From: JAJZMA01 sp021850405 | GTDB taxonomy: Bacteria; Chloroflexota; Dormibacteria; Aeolococcales; Aeolococcaceae | Length of the DNA stretch: 18,646 bases | Direction of reading: 5' to 3' | Assembly: GCA_027365835.1 (NCBI GenBank) | Contig: DAHXLU010000004.1 | Location: 1 to 18,646, forward strand | Part shown: positions 6,294-13,539 of the stretch, one piece after another | Layout of the letters: every line of letters starts with the position of its first letter | Position numbering within the stretch: position 1 is the stretch's first letter | Notes under the pieces: model-generated | Databases searched by the model: none | What the model was told of the DNA's origin: nothing | The model's input: only the letters and a program-made list of their open reading frames with translations | Translations under genes and position numbers: made by a program

Positions 6294-8386
6294 GTGCACT
6301 CGTCCCCTATCAGCACCAGCATCCGCTGCGCCAGCTCCCGTATCACCGGCCCACCCAGCCCCCCTATGCGCCCGTCCCGGAATGCAATTACGACTCCTCT
6401 CAGGGCGTCTGAAGAATGCTCCACCAGTTCCAGCTGTCTGCGCAGGGGGACGGCCTGGCTGCCCATCTCCTCGTCTGCCATATCTATCAATTTGCCAATC
6501 ACATGGTCAAAACTGTCCACACCGCCTGCGGCTGGAGGCACTACCGCTGGCACAAACTTTGGAAGGGCAGAACCGGAGGCCCCGGCAGGACTGGCGGCAG
6601 GTTCTGGGGCCGGCTTTGACTTTGGCGGCCTGGCCGGGGTATCACTAGCTTCATCGGGCTGCTTGGCCTCTGGCACGGATGCCGCAAAGCCAGAAAAGAA
6701 ATCCCACCCAGCTCCCTCGCCTCCCCCTGCTGGTGACCCGGCAGGGGGAGGCTCATTGCCAGTTCCTGCTCCTGCAGGGAAAGCCGCAGCAGAGGATGGC
6801 GCAGACGGCGGGGCAGCCTCGGCAGACCCCATCGAAAACAGGGCATCAAAAGAGGAAACTGGCGGGCCGGAAGCATCCTCATTCGGTACCGCCGCAAGCC
6901 ACGAAGGGGACTCCTGTGTGCCTTGCGGGGAGGCGCCGGCTTGCGGTTCAACCTGCGCAGCCGTGGCTGCCAGCCCTTCTGCAGCGGTTCCTTCTGGCCC
7001 CGCAGGGTCGTCTGAAACCGGGATTCCGCTTTCATCCGGGCCCGCGCTGGTGGCTGGCGTATCGCTACCCGCTTGCCCAGCGTCTGCCTCGTCCGCAGCG
7101 TACTCATGGGGAGTGTCACCGGCGTCAGACAAGTCCCCCGCTGCCACCGAGGCAATCAGACTTTCCCAGACCGGAGCAGCCTCCTCCGTCCCGGCCGGCT
7201 CAGCCACAGGCTCCAAAGACGGTGTGGACGGCACTTCCTGCCCTCCGGAAGGTTCGAAGGCAGCCATAAGCGGCTCTGCTGCGGCGGGCACCGTGCCCGC
7301 CGCATCTACGGAAGCTTCGGTGGTCTCCACCTCTGGGGGAGGTGGCTCGGCTTCAGCAAGGTCCCCCTGGCGGCGAAATCCCCTGCGACCCTGGCGAGGC
7401 ACCACATCATCTGAGCGGTCGAGAATGCTCACTGTGCCACCGTTGGCATCATGAAAAAGGGCCAGCACAGCGTGGAGCGCAACACTGGGTTCAGGCGACT
7501 GGGCGGTATAGGCGGCAACTACCTGCCCCTGGAGGAGCAGGACGACCCCCACGTCCTCGCTGGTTGCCACTATCACCGCCTTGTCTTCTCCATCATTCTG
7601 GAGCGCATCCAGGAGGCCATAGCCATCAAACCAGCGCTTGTCCAGGTCCCTGTGCATGACACGGGAACGCCACAGATGGGGAAGTGCCTGGGCCAGCTTG
7701 TCATCAATCTCAAAGGCAGACACCTCCCCTTCAGTCGCCTTCATGATTGCAGCACCCGCCTCTTCCCCGATAAGCAGCCCAGTGGAATCGATGAAAAGAC
7801 CATCTCCAAAAGCACCTTTCCTGGCAATACCAACACCGCGTGCCACATCTGAGGTGATCACAACCAGCGCTGTATCGAGACCACCCAGAAGAACATCCAG
7901 ATGCACTACGTTGGCAGGAACCCCCGACCAGAGTGGTGTCCCGGTGGGCAGCAGGGGGAAATCTGACAGGTCATAGGTGAGGAGTGCAGCCGCCCGGCGT
8001 TCCTCACCGTCCCAGCTGTGGTATCCAGAAGGCAGTGTGGTGACCGGTGCGTTACTGGCCTCAGGATTTTCGCTGGCGGCTCCGGCAAGTGTGTCAATGG
8101 TTTCCTTGAGCTGATCGGTGGTGCAGTGAAGGGTCTCTCGCTGCAGTACGGTGTTGGGGCTCCAGGTCACCTTCCCGGGCTGGTTGGACTGGAAAGCTAT
8201 CGTCTTTAGCGCTGCATCCCCTTCAACCGTAAGGTCTCCCACGCGGGCATAGGCATGGCTGGGCTGGCCCCACAGAAAGTAGATGGCCGACTCGCCATCG
8301 TTGATCATGATTGCCCCTGTACGTGCCAGGTCCCCGGCATCCTGGATCTGCTTTACCAGGCGTGCGCGCCGTGCAAGTTTTGCCAT
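6284..8386 (-). CDS. Large protein with DUF4388/PATAN-like repeats, long disordered linker and C-terminal helical domain
   Basis: The product is 700 residues. The N-terminal third seems to contain up to three modules of the DUF4388/PATAN type, in which a strand-turn-strand is followed by G-x-A-x-x-A-L. Module one is about residues 20-76 (GAIMINDGESAIYFLWGQPS then GDLTVEGDAAL). Module two is about 178-228 (GDGLFIDSTGLLIGEEAGAA). Module three is about 268-324 (KAVIVATSEDVGVVLLLQGQ). Residues about 340-620 are an acidic Ala/Pro/Glu-rich linker, almost certainly disordered. Residues 623-700 form a compact end domain (FDHVIGKLIDMADEE, then LRRQLELVEHSSDALRGVVI, then IRELAQRMLVLIGDE). DUF4388 domains are linked to bacterial signalling and gliding regulators, so this may be a scaffold. 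The ATG at 8386 has GGAGG directly abutting it, an unusually short spacing, and no better in-frame start is seen. It follows queF by 72 bases. Confidence 0.72.
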   Translation of the reverse strand: MAKLARRARLVKQIQDAGDLARTGAIMINDGESAIYFLWGQPSHAYARVGDLTVEGDAALKTIAFQSNQPGKVTWSPNTVLQRETLHCTTDQLKETIDTLAGAASENPEASNAPVTTLPSGYHSWDGEERRAAALLTYDLSDFPLLPTGTPLWSGVPANVVHLDVLLGGLDTALVVITSDVARGVGIARKGAFGDGLFIDSTGLLIGEEAGAAIMKATEGEVSAFEIDDKLAQALPHLWRSRVMHRDLDKRWFDGYGLLDALQNDGEDKAVIVATSEDVGVVLLLQGQVVAAYTAQSPEPSVALHAVLALFHDANGGTVSILDRSDDVVPRQGRRGFRRQGDLAEAEPPPPEVETTEASVDAAGTVPAAAEPLMAAFEPSGGQEVPSTPSLEPVAEPAGTEEAAPVWESLIASVAAGDLSDAGDTPHEYAADEADAGQAGSDTPATSAGPDESGIPVSDDPAGPEGTAAEGLAATAAQVEPQAGASPQGTQESPSWLAAVPNEDASGPPVSSFDALFSMGSAEAAPPSAPSSAAAFPAGAGTGNEPPPAGSPAGGGEGAGWDFFSGFAASVPEAKQPDEASDTPARPPKSKPAPEPAASPAGASGSALPKFVPAVVPPAAGGVDSFDHVIGKLIDMADEEMGSQAVPLRRQLELVEHSSDALRGVVIAFRDGRIGGLGGPVIRELAQRMLVLIGDECTAL

Positions 8387-8449
8387 CCTCCTAGTATGCC
8401 TAAGAGAGGATACGGAACTACGGATTTAACGAGGTCGTCACCAAAACGC

Positions 8450-8470
8450 GCAGGAAATTCACGAGCCTGC
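8450..8470 (-). other. Short inverted repeat enclosing the queF stop codon
   Basis: Arms GCAGG and CCTGC of five pairs enclose an 11-base loop that contains the TGA stop at 8461-8459. There is no T run. It is listed because the same arrangement recurs at other gene ends here; alone it could be chance. Confidence 0.25.
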
Positions 8471-8905
8471 AGGAGCGGCGTTCCACCAGGGGTCGGGCGA
8501 TCCCTCCCATCCGCTCTGCCGGTGGAGCGCCCGAACCACCGTCTTGATGTTCCCCCTGACATTAAAATCGCCCACCACCTCGACAAATTTTGGATCCAGC
8601 AATGTCACCAGCTCGTCCAGTATCCCGGTGACCACGTCCTCGTGGTAGACGTTCCTGTCCCGAAAGCCGTTTATATACAGCTTCAGGGAACGCAGTTCCA
8701 CACACCTGGGCCCAGGCACATAGCGGATGTGCAGCGTTGCGAAATCGGGAAAGCCAGAGCGTGGGCAAAGACAGGTGAATTCAGGAATCGTGAACTGCAC
8801 GGTGTAGTCCCGCCCAGGAGTACGGTTGTCAAATACCTCGAGCTGGTTATCCCGGATCATCACCGTACCGTGCAGCTCTTCCACCGCCTGCTCAGCGCCA
8901 CTCAT
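8459..8905 (-). CDS. queF: NADPH-dependent 7-cyano-7-deazaguanine (preQ0) reductase
   Basis: QueF reduces the nitrile of preQ0 to the aminomethyl group of preQ1 in queuosine biosynthesis, using two NADPH. The product is 148 residues, the usual size for the short unimodular type. Diagnostic motifs are present: FTCLCPRSGFPDFA, with the thioimide-forming cysteine at C47 and the proton-relay Asp at D54; the QueF signature ELRSLKLY (E70-Y77) that contacts NADPH; and FRDRNVYHED, with substrate-binding H88 and E89. The ATG at 8905 is chosen from homologous length and a GTGGGG eight bases upstream. An in-frame ATG at 8926 directly after GGAGG would add seven residues and cannot be excluded. It lies 127 bases after clpB, with a structured leader between. 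No other queuosine gene is visible in the window. Confidence 0.93.
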   Translation of the reverse strand: MSGAEQAVEELHGTVMIRDNQLEVFDNRTPGRDYTVQFTIPEFTCLCPRSGFPDFATLHIRYVPGPRCVELRSLKLYINGFRDRNVYHEDVVTGILDELVTLLDPKFVEVVGDFNVRGNIKTVVRALHRQSGWEGSPDPWWNAAPAGS

Positions 8906-8951
8906 CCGATTAACCCCACAACCCATCCTCCAGCACAGGTTCCACTGCCCC

Positions 8952-9015
8952 GCCGTTTCGTCAACCGGACTGGCGGCAGACCCCTGCAAAGGGTAGCAAA
9001 TCCAGACAAAACGGC
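8952..9015 (-). other. Long imperfect hairpin between clpB and queF
   Basis: On the - strand RNA, GCCGUUUUGUC pairs with GACGAAACGGC (11 pairs, one wobble). The stem can be extended by UGGAUU with AGUCCG past a three-base bulge. A small ACCC/GGGGU hairpin sits in the apical part. The right-hand end (9011-9015) is shared with a competing stem formed around the clpB stop codon. It begins about 18 bases after clpB and ends about 46 bases before queF. It could be a clpB 3' end, an attenuator or a leader element for queF. It does not match the preQ1-I pattern I know, and no T run follows. Confidence 0.4.
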
Positions 9016-9050
9016 ACCGGCAGAGGACAGTTTCAGGAAGCGGTCACCGT
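9011..9050 (-). other. Bulged inverted repeat around the clpB stop codon
   Basis: ACGGTG(A)CCG at 9050-9041 pairs with CGGTGCCGT at 9019-9011 on the - strand, giving nine pairs with two wobbles and one bulged A. The loop contains the clpB TGA at 9035-9033. It competes with the larger hairpin at 8952-9015 for five bases. Confidence 0.35.
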
Positions 9051-11675
9051 ATCTACAGGAGCTGGGGGCTCAACTGGAACTGCTGAGATCTGCAGCCCTC
9101 CACCTTCGCCTGCGGCATCGACAACTATCCTGCTGCCCGCAGGATAACTACCATCCAGCATCCCCACCGCAACTGGATCCTGCAGGTACCGCTGAATCAC
9201 ACGCCGCAGCGGCCTTGCACCGTAAACCGGGTCGTAGCCCAGCTCAGCCAGATAGTCCTTGGCGGCATCTGTAACTTCCAGCACAAGCTCCTTTTCCTTC
9301 ATACGCTGTGCCAGGGAGCGCAAGGCAATATCGACAATTCCACGCAGTTCGGCCCGCTCCAGCCTGGAAAAGAGGATTACCTCGTCCACCCGGTTCAGAA
9401 ACTCGGGACGGAAACTGCGCGACAGCTCTGCCATGACGCTGCTGCGGGCTGCCTCATATTCAGCCGGGCTCGGAGTTGCTGGCATGGCAGCTATAACTGG
9501 TGACCCCACGTTACTGGTCATGATCACTACGCTGTTGCGAAAATCAACTGTGCGCCCCTGACCGTCGGTAAGCCTGCCGTCATCCAGCACCTGCAGGAGC
9601 AGGTTGAAAACGTCTGCATGCGCCTTTTCTATCTCATCCAGCAGCAGCACACAGTAGGGGCGGCGTCTGACCGCCTCTGTAAGCTGCCCTCCCTCCTCAT
9701 AACCAACATACCCCGGAGGAGCACCCACCAGGCGTGCCACTGAGTGCTTCTCCATGTATTCACTCATGTCAATCCGGATCATGGCCCGCTCGTCGTCAAA
9801 CAGGAAACGGGCCAGGGAGCGTGCCAGCTCGGTTTTGCCCACTCCGGTTGGTCCAAGGAATATGAAGGAGCCAACTGGCCGACCTGGGTCAGCGAGCCCT
9901 GCCCTGCCGCGACGCACTGCTGCTGCCACTGCCGCCACCGCCTCATCCTGCCCAACCACCCAGTCGTGCAGCCGCTCCTCTATGTGAAGCAGCTTGGCAG
10001 TCTCACCTTCCAGCATCCGTGAGACTGGAATACCAGTCCAGTTTGAGACTATGGCGGCGATGTCCTCCTCATCCACCTGCTCCTTGAGCAGCGGATGGTC
10101 GCCCTGCACAAACGCAAGCTCTGAGCTGGCTGCTGCGAGCTGGCGTTCCAGCTCGCCTAACTCTCCATAGCGCAATTCTGCTGCACGGCCAAAGTCAGAA
10201 ACACGCTCAGCGTGCTCCGCCTCCACCCGCGCCTGCTCTATCCTCCTCTTTATCTCCTGAACCCGCTCCAGCTCCTCCTTCTCCCGTTGCCACTGCTGCC
10301 GCAGGAATCGACCCCTCTCCTGCGCGGCAGCAAGCTCTTTCTCCACCGCCCCGAGCTGCACCTGAGCGGCAGGTCCCTGCTCCTTGCGCAACGCCTGCCG
10401 CTCAATTTCCAGCTGGCGCACCTCCCGTTCACACTCATCCAGACTGGTGGGGAGAGAGTCAATTTCAATGCGCAGGTGTGCAGCGGCCTCATCCACCAGA
10501 TCTATCGCCTTGTCAGGAAGAAAACGGTCAGCAATGTAGCGGGACGACAGGGTGACCGCGGCAATAAGGGCAGAATCGGTAATGCGCACACCGTGATGCA
10601 GCTCATACCGCTCCTTCAGGCCACGCAGGATGGAGATGGCATCCTCCACAGAAGGTTCGTCAACCCGTACTGGCTGAAAGCGGCGCTCAAGGGCAGCGTC
10701 TTTCTCAATGTACTTGCGGTATTCGTCGAGTGTGGTGGCACCCACACAACGCAACTCACCACGGGCAAGTGCTGGTTTCAGCATGTTGCCTGCGTCCATG
10801 GCACCCTCAGCAGCCCAGCCCCCTACCAGAGTGTGCAGCTCATCGATAAACAGGATCACCTTGCCGCCGCTGGCGGCAACCTCCTTGAGTACTGCCTTCA
10901 TCCGGTCCTCAAACTCCCCCCGGAACTTGGCGCCCGCCACCATTGCGGCCAGGTCGAGCGCAATCACAGCCCGATCTTTCAGCCCTTCTGGCACATCCCC
11001 GGTAGCGATGCGCTGCGCCAGCCCTTCTGCAATGGCGGTCTTACCCACTCCCGGTTCGCCAATGAGGACAGGATTGTTCTTGGTCCTGCGTGAGAGAACC
11101 TGGATGACCCGGCGAATTTCTGTGTCTCTCCCTATCACCGGATCGATTTTTCCCCTGGCTGCCAGCCGGGTCAGGTCGCGTCCATACCGCTCCAGAGCCT
11201 CATACTTCTGCTCGGGATCGGTATCTGTAACCCGCTGGGTGCCGCGGATCTGGGCGAGTGCGCCAAGCACTGCTTCTGCGGTGACACCTGCCTGGGACAG
11301 CAGTCTTGCCGCGCTACCAGACGAGCGAATCACGGCCAGGAGGAGATGCTCGGTTGACACGTACTCGTCCTGCAGCCGCTCCATCTCGGAAAAGGCCCCC
11401 TCGAGCACCTCCTGGAGCCTTGGACCCATTGCTGCTGACCCTGTCGCACCATGCTGGCTCGGAAGCGCCTCAAGCTGTTTTCGCAGCTGGGCAGCAATGG
11501 AACCAGGCGCAACTCCAATCCGTTCGAGTATGCCAGGCACGACCCCTTCAGGCTGCTCCAGCAGGGCAAGCAGCAGCTCCTCTGGCTCAATTACTGCATG
11601 CCCATATCCGGTCGCGAGCGATTGTGCCTCAGTCAGCGCCTCAGTTGACTTTGTTGTCAGCCGGTCCAGTCTCAT
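9033..11675 (-). CDS. clpB: ATP-dependent chaperone/disaggregase ClpB
   Basis: ClpB is a hexameric AAA+ disaggregase that threads aggregated proteins through its pore together with DnaK. The product is 880 residues, a normal family length. Domain order: Clp N-terminal double repeat (1-145); AAA-1 with Walker A GEPGVGKT (206-213), Walker B ILFIDE (274-279) and pore loop AGAKFRGEFEDR near 248; coiled-coil middle domain (about 405-530, charged heptads), which separates ClpB from ClpA and ClpX; AAA-2 with Walker A GPTGVGKT (608-615), pore loop GYVG (655-658), Walker B VLLLDEIEKA (676-685) and FRPEFLNRVD; then the D2 small domain. The ClpP-binding IGF/IGL loop is not seen, as expected. The ATG at 11675 has GGAG about seven bases upstream. 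The start region contains a sequence close to the HAIR operator of HspR. The gene is divergent from an enoyl-CoA hydratase gene. Confidence 0.96.
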   Translation of the reverse strand: MRLDRLTTKSTEALTEAQSLATGYGHAVIEPEELLLALLEQPEGVVPGILERIGVAPGSIAAQLRKQLEALPSQHGATGSAAMGPRLQEVLEGAFSEMERLQDEYVSTEHLLLAVIRSSGSAARLLSQAGVTAEAVLGALAQIRGTQRVTDTDPEQKYEALERYGRDLTRLAARGKIDPVIGRDTEIRRVIQVLSRRTKNNPVLIGEPGVGKTAIAEGLAQRIATGDVPEGLKDRAVIALDLAAMVAGAKFRGEFEDRMKAVLKEVAASGGKVILFIDELHTLVGGWAAEGAMDAGNMLKPALARGELRCVGATTLDEYRKYIEKDAALERRFQPVRVDEPSVEDAISILRGLKERYELHHGVRITDSALIAAVTLSSRYIADRFLPDKAIDLVDEAAAHLRIEIDSLPTSLDECEREVRQLEIERQALRKEQGPAAQVQLGAVEKELAAAQERGRFLRQQWQREKEELERVQEIKRRIEQARVEAEHAERVSDFGRAAELRYGELGELERQLAAASSELAFVQGDHPLLKEQVDEEDIAAIVSNWTGIPVSRMLEGETAKLLHIEERLHDWVVGQDEAVAAVAAAVRRGRAGLADPGRPVGSFIFLGPTGVGKTELARSLARFLFDDERAMIRIDMSEYMEKHSVARLVGAPPGYVGYEEGGQLTEAVRRRPYCVLLLDEIEKAHADVFNLLLQVLDDGRLTDGQGRTVDFRNSVVIMTSNVGSPVIAAMPATPSPAEYEAARSSVMAELSRSFRPEFLNRVDEVILFSRLERAELRGIVDIALRSLAQRMKEKELVLEVTDAAKDYLAELGYDPVYGARPLRRVIQRYLQDPVAVGMLDGSYPAGSRIVVDAAGEGGGLQISAVPVEPPAPVDTVTAS

Positions 11676-11693
11676 CAGTACTCCGTACTCAAT
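11673..11693 (-). promoter_or_regulatory. HAIR-like operator overlapping the clpB start (tentative)
   Basis: On the - strand the sequence ATTGAGT, seven bases, ACTGATG matches the HspR operator HAIR (CTTGAGT-N7-ACTCAAG) at 6/7 and 5/7 positions with exact spacing. HspR represses clpB and dnaK operons in actinobacteria and some other phyla. It lies over the ribosome site and start codon rather than the promoter, which weakens the case. Confidence 0.25.
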
Positions 11694-11992
11694 AGTCCAC
11701 CCGCATCTGCCACGTGCCCTGTGTCGCCGCTAAACCTTTGGGCAGCGGTGAAGAAACAGGATACCTGCTACAGCATAAGTACCTCGCAAGGCCAGATTCC
11801 AATCATGGCCTACAGACATGCCGTACCGCCGCCCCGGGGAACCCACGCGCACGAGTAGCCGGGCTTACAACCGGCTGCCCAGCTCTCCTGCCTGATGTGG
11901 CATTCTCTAGCCTTGTAAGGAAGGCGGGATACCTGCAGCCGCTCTCGCGCGCGGTTGCCCCATGCCCGCCAATGACCCAAAAGGGAGCAGCC
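11676..11992. other. Divergent intergenic region between clpB and the hydratase gene
   Basis: About 317 bases with no gene. It should hold both promoters, but I could not place a convincing -10/-35 pair. Two perfect 6-bp inverted repeats are visible: AGGCCA/TGGCCT at 11789-11811 and AGCCGG/CCGGCT at 11857-11876. Either may be an operator or a leader hairpin. I see no CIRCE element. Confidence 0.5.
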
Positions 11993-12772
11993 ATGGCCGT
12001 CACCTCCGCCTTTGTCCAGTCAAGCTACGAGCAGTCCATAGCCACAGTAACGCTAAACGATCCAGCGCACAGAAACGCGCTCAGCATGGCGCTGATAGAG
12101 GCACTCAGTGATGCCCTTCTGGAAGCGGAGCAGGATCCATCAGTCCGGTGTGTCATCCTGGCTGCTGCTGGCGACAGGGCGTTCTGCGCGGGGGCCGACC
12201 TCAAGGAAGCGCTCAACCGGAAGGATCCAGAAGCGCATCTTGCCTATGCCAGGGCCCTGCAGGAACTCTTCCTGCGTCTTTGGGGCCTGCGGTGCCCAAC
12301 GATAGCTGCGGTTAACGGAGCAGCTCTTGCTGGCGGTCTTGGCCTTGTGCTCTGCTGCGACATGGCAGTTGCAGGCAAGACAGCAGTGTTTGGGACACCA
12401 GAGGTGCGCGTTGGACTCTGGCCCATGATGGTAACTGCCCTGCTGCGGGAACAGATAACACCAAAGAGGGCGATGGAGCTGTGCCTGCTGGGAGAGCCGG
12501 TAAGCGCAGCAAAGGCGCTGGACTGGGGTCTCGTAAATGCGGTCGTCCCCCAGGAAGATCTGATGGGCAGTGTCATGCAGCTTGCCCAGAAGCTAGCACC
12601 GCTAAGCCCAGACACCCTGGCTGCTGGCAAACGTGCCTGGCAGATGGATTCCCTGGCTCCCGTGCCAGAGGCGCTCCCGCTGCTCGCGGCAAGGCTCGCC
12701 AAGCTGTCGCTTACACCCGCAGCACAGGAAGGCATGGCCGCCTTCCGCGAGAAGCGACCCCCTATCTTTTAA
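11993..12772 (+). CDS. Enoyl-CoA hydratase/isomerase (crotonase) family protein
   Basis: The product is 259 residues, the standard crotonase length. The ATG at 11993 is preceded by GGGAG seven bases upstream; an ATG at 11972 and the long open frame before it lack such a site. Crotonase marks: IATVTLNDPAHRNALS near 16-31; the first oxyanion-hole segment DRAFCAGADLKE (61-72); the second, AAVNGAALAGGLGLVLCCD (105-123); and FGTPEVRVGLWP (133-144). Of the two catalytic glutamates of true hydratases, the one equivalent to rat E164 is kept (E137 in TPEV), but the E144 position is Gly (G117 in GGLGLV). The enzyme may therefore be an isomerase, a thioesterase-like or another crotonase reaction rather than a standard hydratase. 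It acts on a CoA thioester in the cytoplasm. The gene is monocistronic, ending at a strong terminator. Confidence 0.88.
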   Translation: MAVTSAFVQSSYEQSIATVTLNDPAHRNALSMALIEALSDALLEAEQDPSVRCVILAAAGDRAFCAGADLKEALNRKDPEAHLAYARALQELFLRLWGLRCPTIAAVNGAALAGGLGLVLCCDMAVAGKTAVFGTPEVRVGLWPMMVTALLREQITPKRAMELCLLGEPVSAAKALDWGLVNAVVPQEDLMGSVMQLAQKLAPLSPDTLAAGKRAWQMDSLAPVPEALPLLAARLAKLSLTPAAQEGMAAFREKRPPIF

Positions 12773-12814
12773 GCACGACATAGACCACGCCGCTCCAGCG
12801 GGGGGCAGAAGAAC

Positions 12815-12859
12815 GGCTCCCGACCCTAGACTGCGTCCTGGTCGGGAGCCCCATTTTTT
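12815..12859 (+). terminator. Strong intrinsic terminator shared by two convergent genes
   Basis: A perfect 11-bp stem GGCTCCCGACC / GGTCGGGAGCC with a 14-base loop is followed on the + strand by CCATTTTTT. It terminates the hydratase transcript. The loop contains the stop codon (12828-12826) of the converging Tim44-like gene, and the right arm encodes its last residues (GAPDQ). Confidence 0.85.
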
Positions 12860-13539
12860 ACGATATGGGTCACTGTCCAGCCCTTGTGCGCGACAAACCA
12901 CTGCTCGCCCTGCACTGCAAGTCGCTGGTCCTCCGCGTCTGTGTTGACGCTGGGATCCCGGGCAAACGTCCAGTCCTCGGTCCAGCTGCCCGAACGACCC
13001 CCCAGCGTCTGGCTTGCACCGGAGGAGATGTCCACATCCGCCTCACTGCCGCTCAGGCTGAACCGCACCGTTGCCAGCATCTTGCCGCCAACAAACATCC
13101 CCTTGATGATCTTGGCGTCCTCGATCTCCACCATTGACTCGTTGCGGCGGCGATGCGCGGCCTTGTCTGAGTCAATCTCGCTGGCCAGGTCTGCTTCCAG
13201 CTGTGGACCCAGCTCTGCCTTCCCCAGATCCGCATTCTGGTCGGCCCGGGCACGCAGCACAATATAAAAAGTATCCCTGGCGATGACAATAAACTCAGTA
13301 TCCACAAAGGAGGGGTCGGCTTTCTTCAAGGCCGAAATGTCTGTAGAGGGATCCTCTGCGGGGGGGCGCTTGTTGAACTCCTCCAGCATCGCCTGGTCCA
13401 GTGCTGCTTCCTTGTCCAGGTCAGTGACCAGCTGGCCAAACTCCTGCTCGATTCTGCGTATGCCAGGCAATTGTGCACCTATCGCATCCACCCGCTGCTC
13501 AAACTGCGAGCCCGACCCTGTGTTAAGCCCAAAACTCAT
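12826..13539 (-). CDS. Tim44-like domain protein
   Basis: The product is 237 residues. The ATG at 13539 has GGAGG eight bases upstream. Residues about 74-226 match the Tim44/MRPL45-type fold, a cone-shaped NTF2-like domain: DPSFVDTEFIVIARDTFYIV (75-94), a linker helix with LGPQLEADLASEID, RNESMVEIEDAKIIKGMFVG (132-151) and ATVRFSLSGSEADVD, then SWTEDWTFARDP (185-196) and WFVAHKGWTVTHI near the end. Mitochondrial Tim44 tethers Hsp70 to the import channel. In bacteria, Tim44-like proteins are mostly of unknown function and many carry a membrane anchor, but this one has no signal peptide or membrane helix. The N-terminal 70 residues are helical and charged (RRIEQEFGQLVTDLDKEAAL). Its 3' end is embedded in the terminator of the converging gene. 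Confidence 0.75.
   Translation of the reverse strand: MSFGLNTGSGSQFEQRVDAIGAQLPGIRRIEQEFGQLVTDLDKEAALDQAMLEEFNKRPPAEDPSTDISALKKADPSFVDTEFIVIARDTFYIVLRARADQNADLGKAELGPQLEADLASEIDSDKAAHRRRNESMVEIEDAKIIKGMFVGGKMLATVRFSLSGSEADVDISSGASQTLGGRSGSWTEDWTFARDPSVNTDAEDQRLAVQGEQWFVAHKGWTVTHIVKNGAPDQDAV

Noticed and set aside
6294..7454. 386-residue open frame on the + strand
   Set aside because: It is antisense to the linker of the DUF4388-like gene. Its length comes from GC-rich Ala/Pro/Glu codons; the product is Ser/Pro/Ala-rich with no domain and no ribosome site.
8906..9032. preQ1 riboswitch upstream of queF
   Set aside because: I looked because queF is a common target. The leader is structured but lacks the short stem and A-rich tail of the preQ1-I class; other classes cannot be judged by eye.
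8255..9274. 339-residue open frame on the + strand
   Set aside because: It runs antisense across three genes including queF and clpB and shows no domain.
10708..11733. 341-residue open frame on the + strand
   Set aside because: It is antisense to clpB, which is certain. The translation is a Ser/Arg/Pro-rich shadow without motifs.
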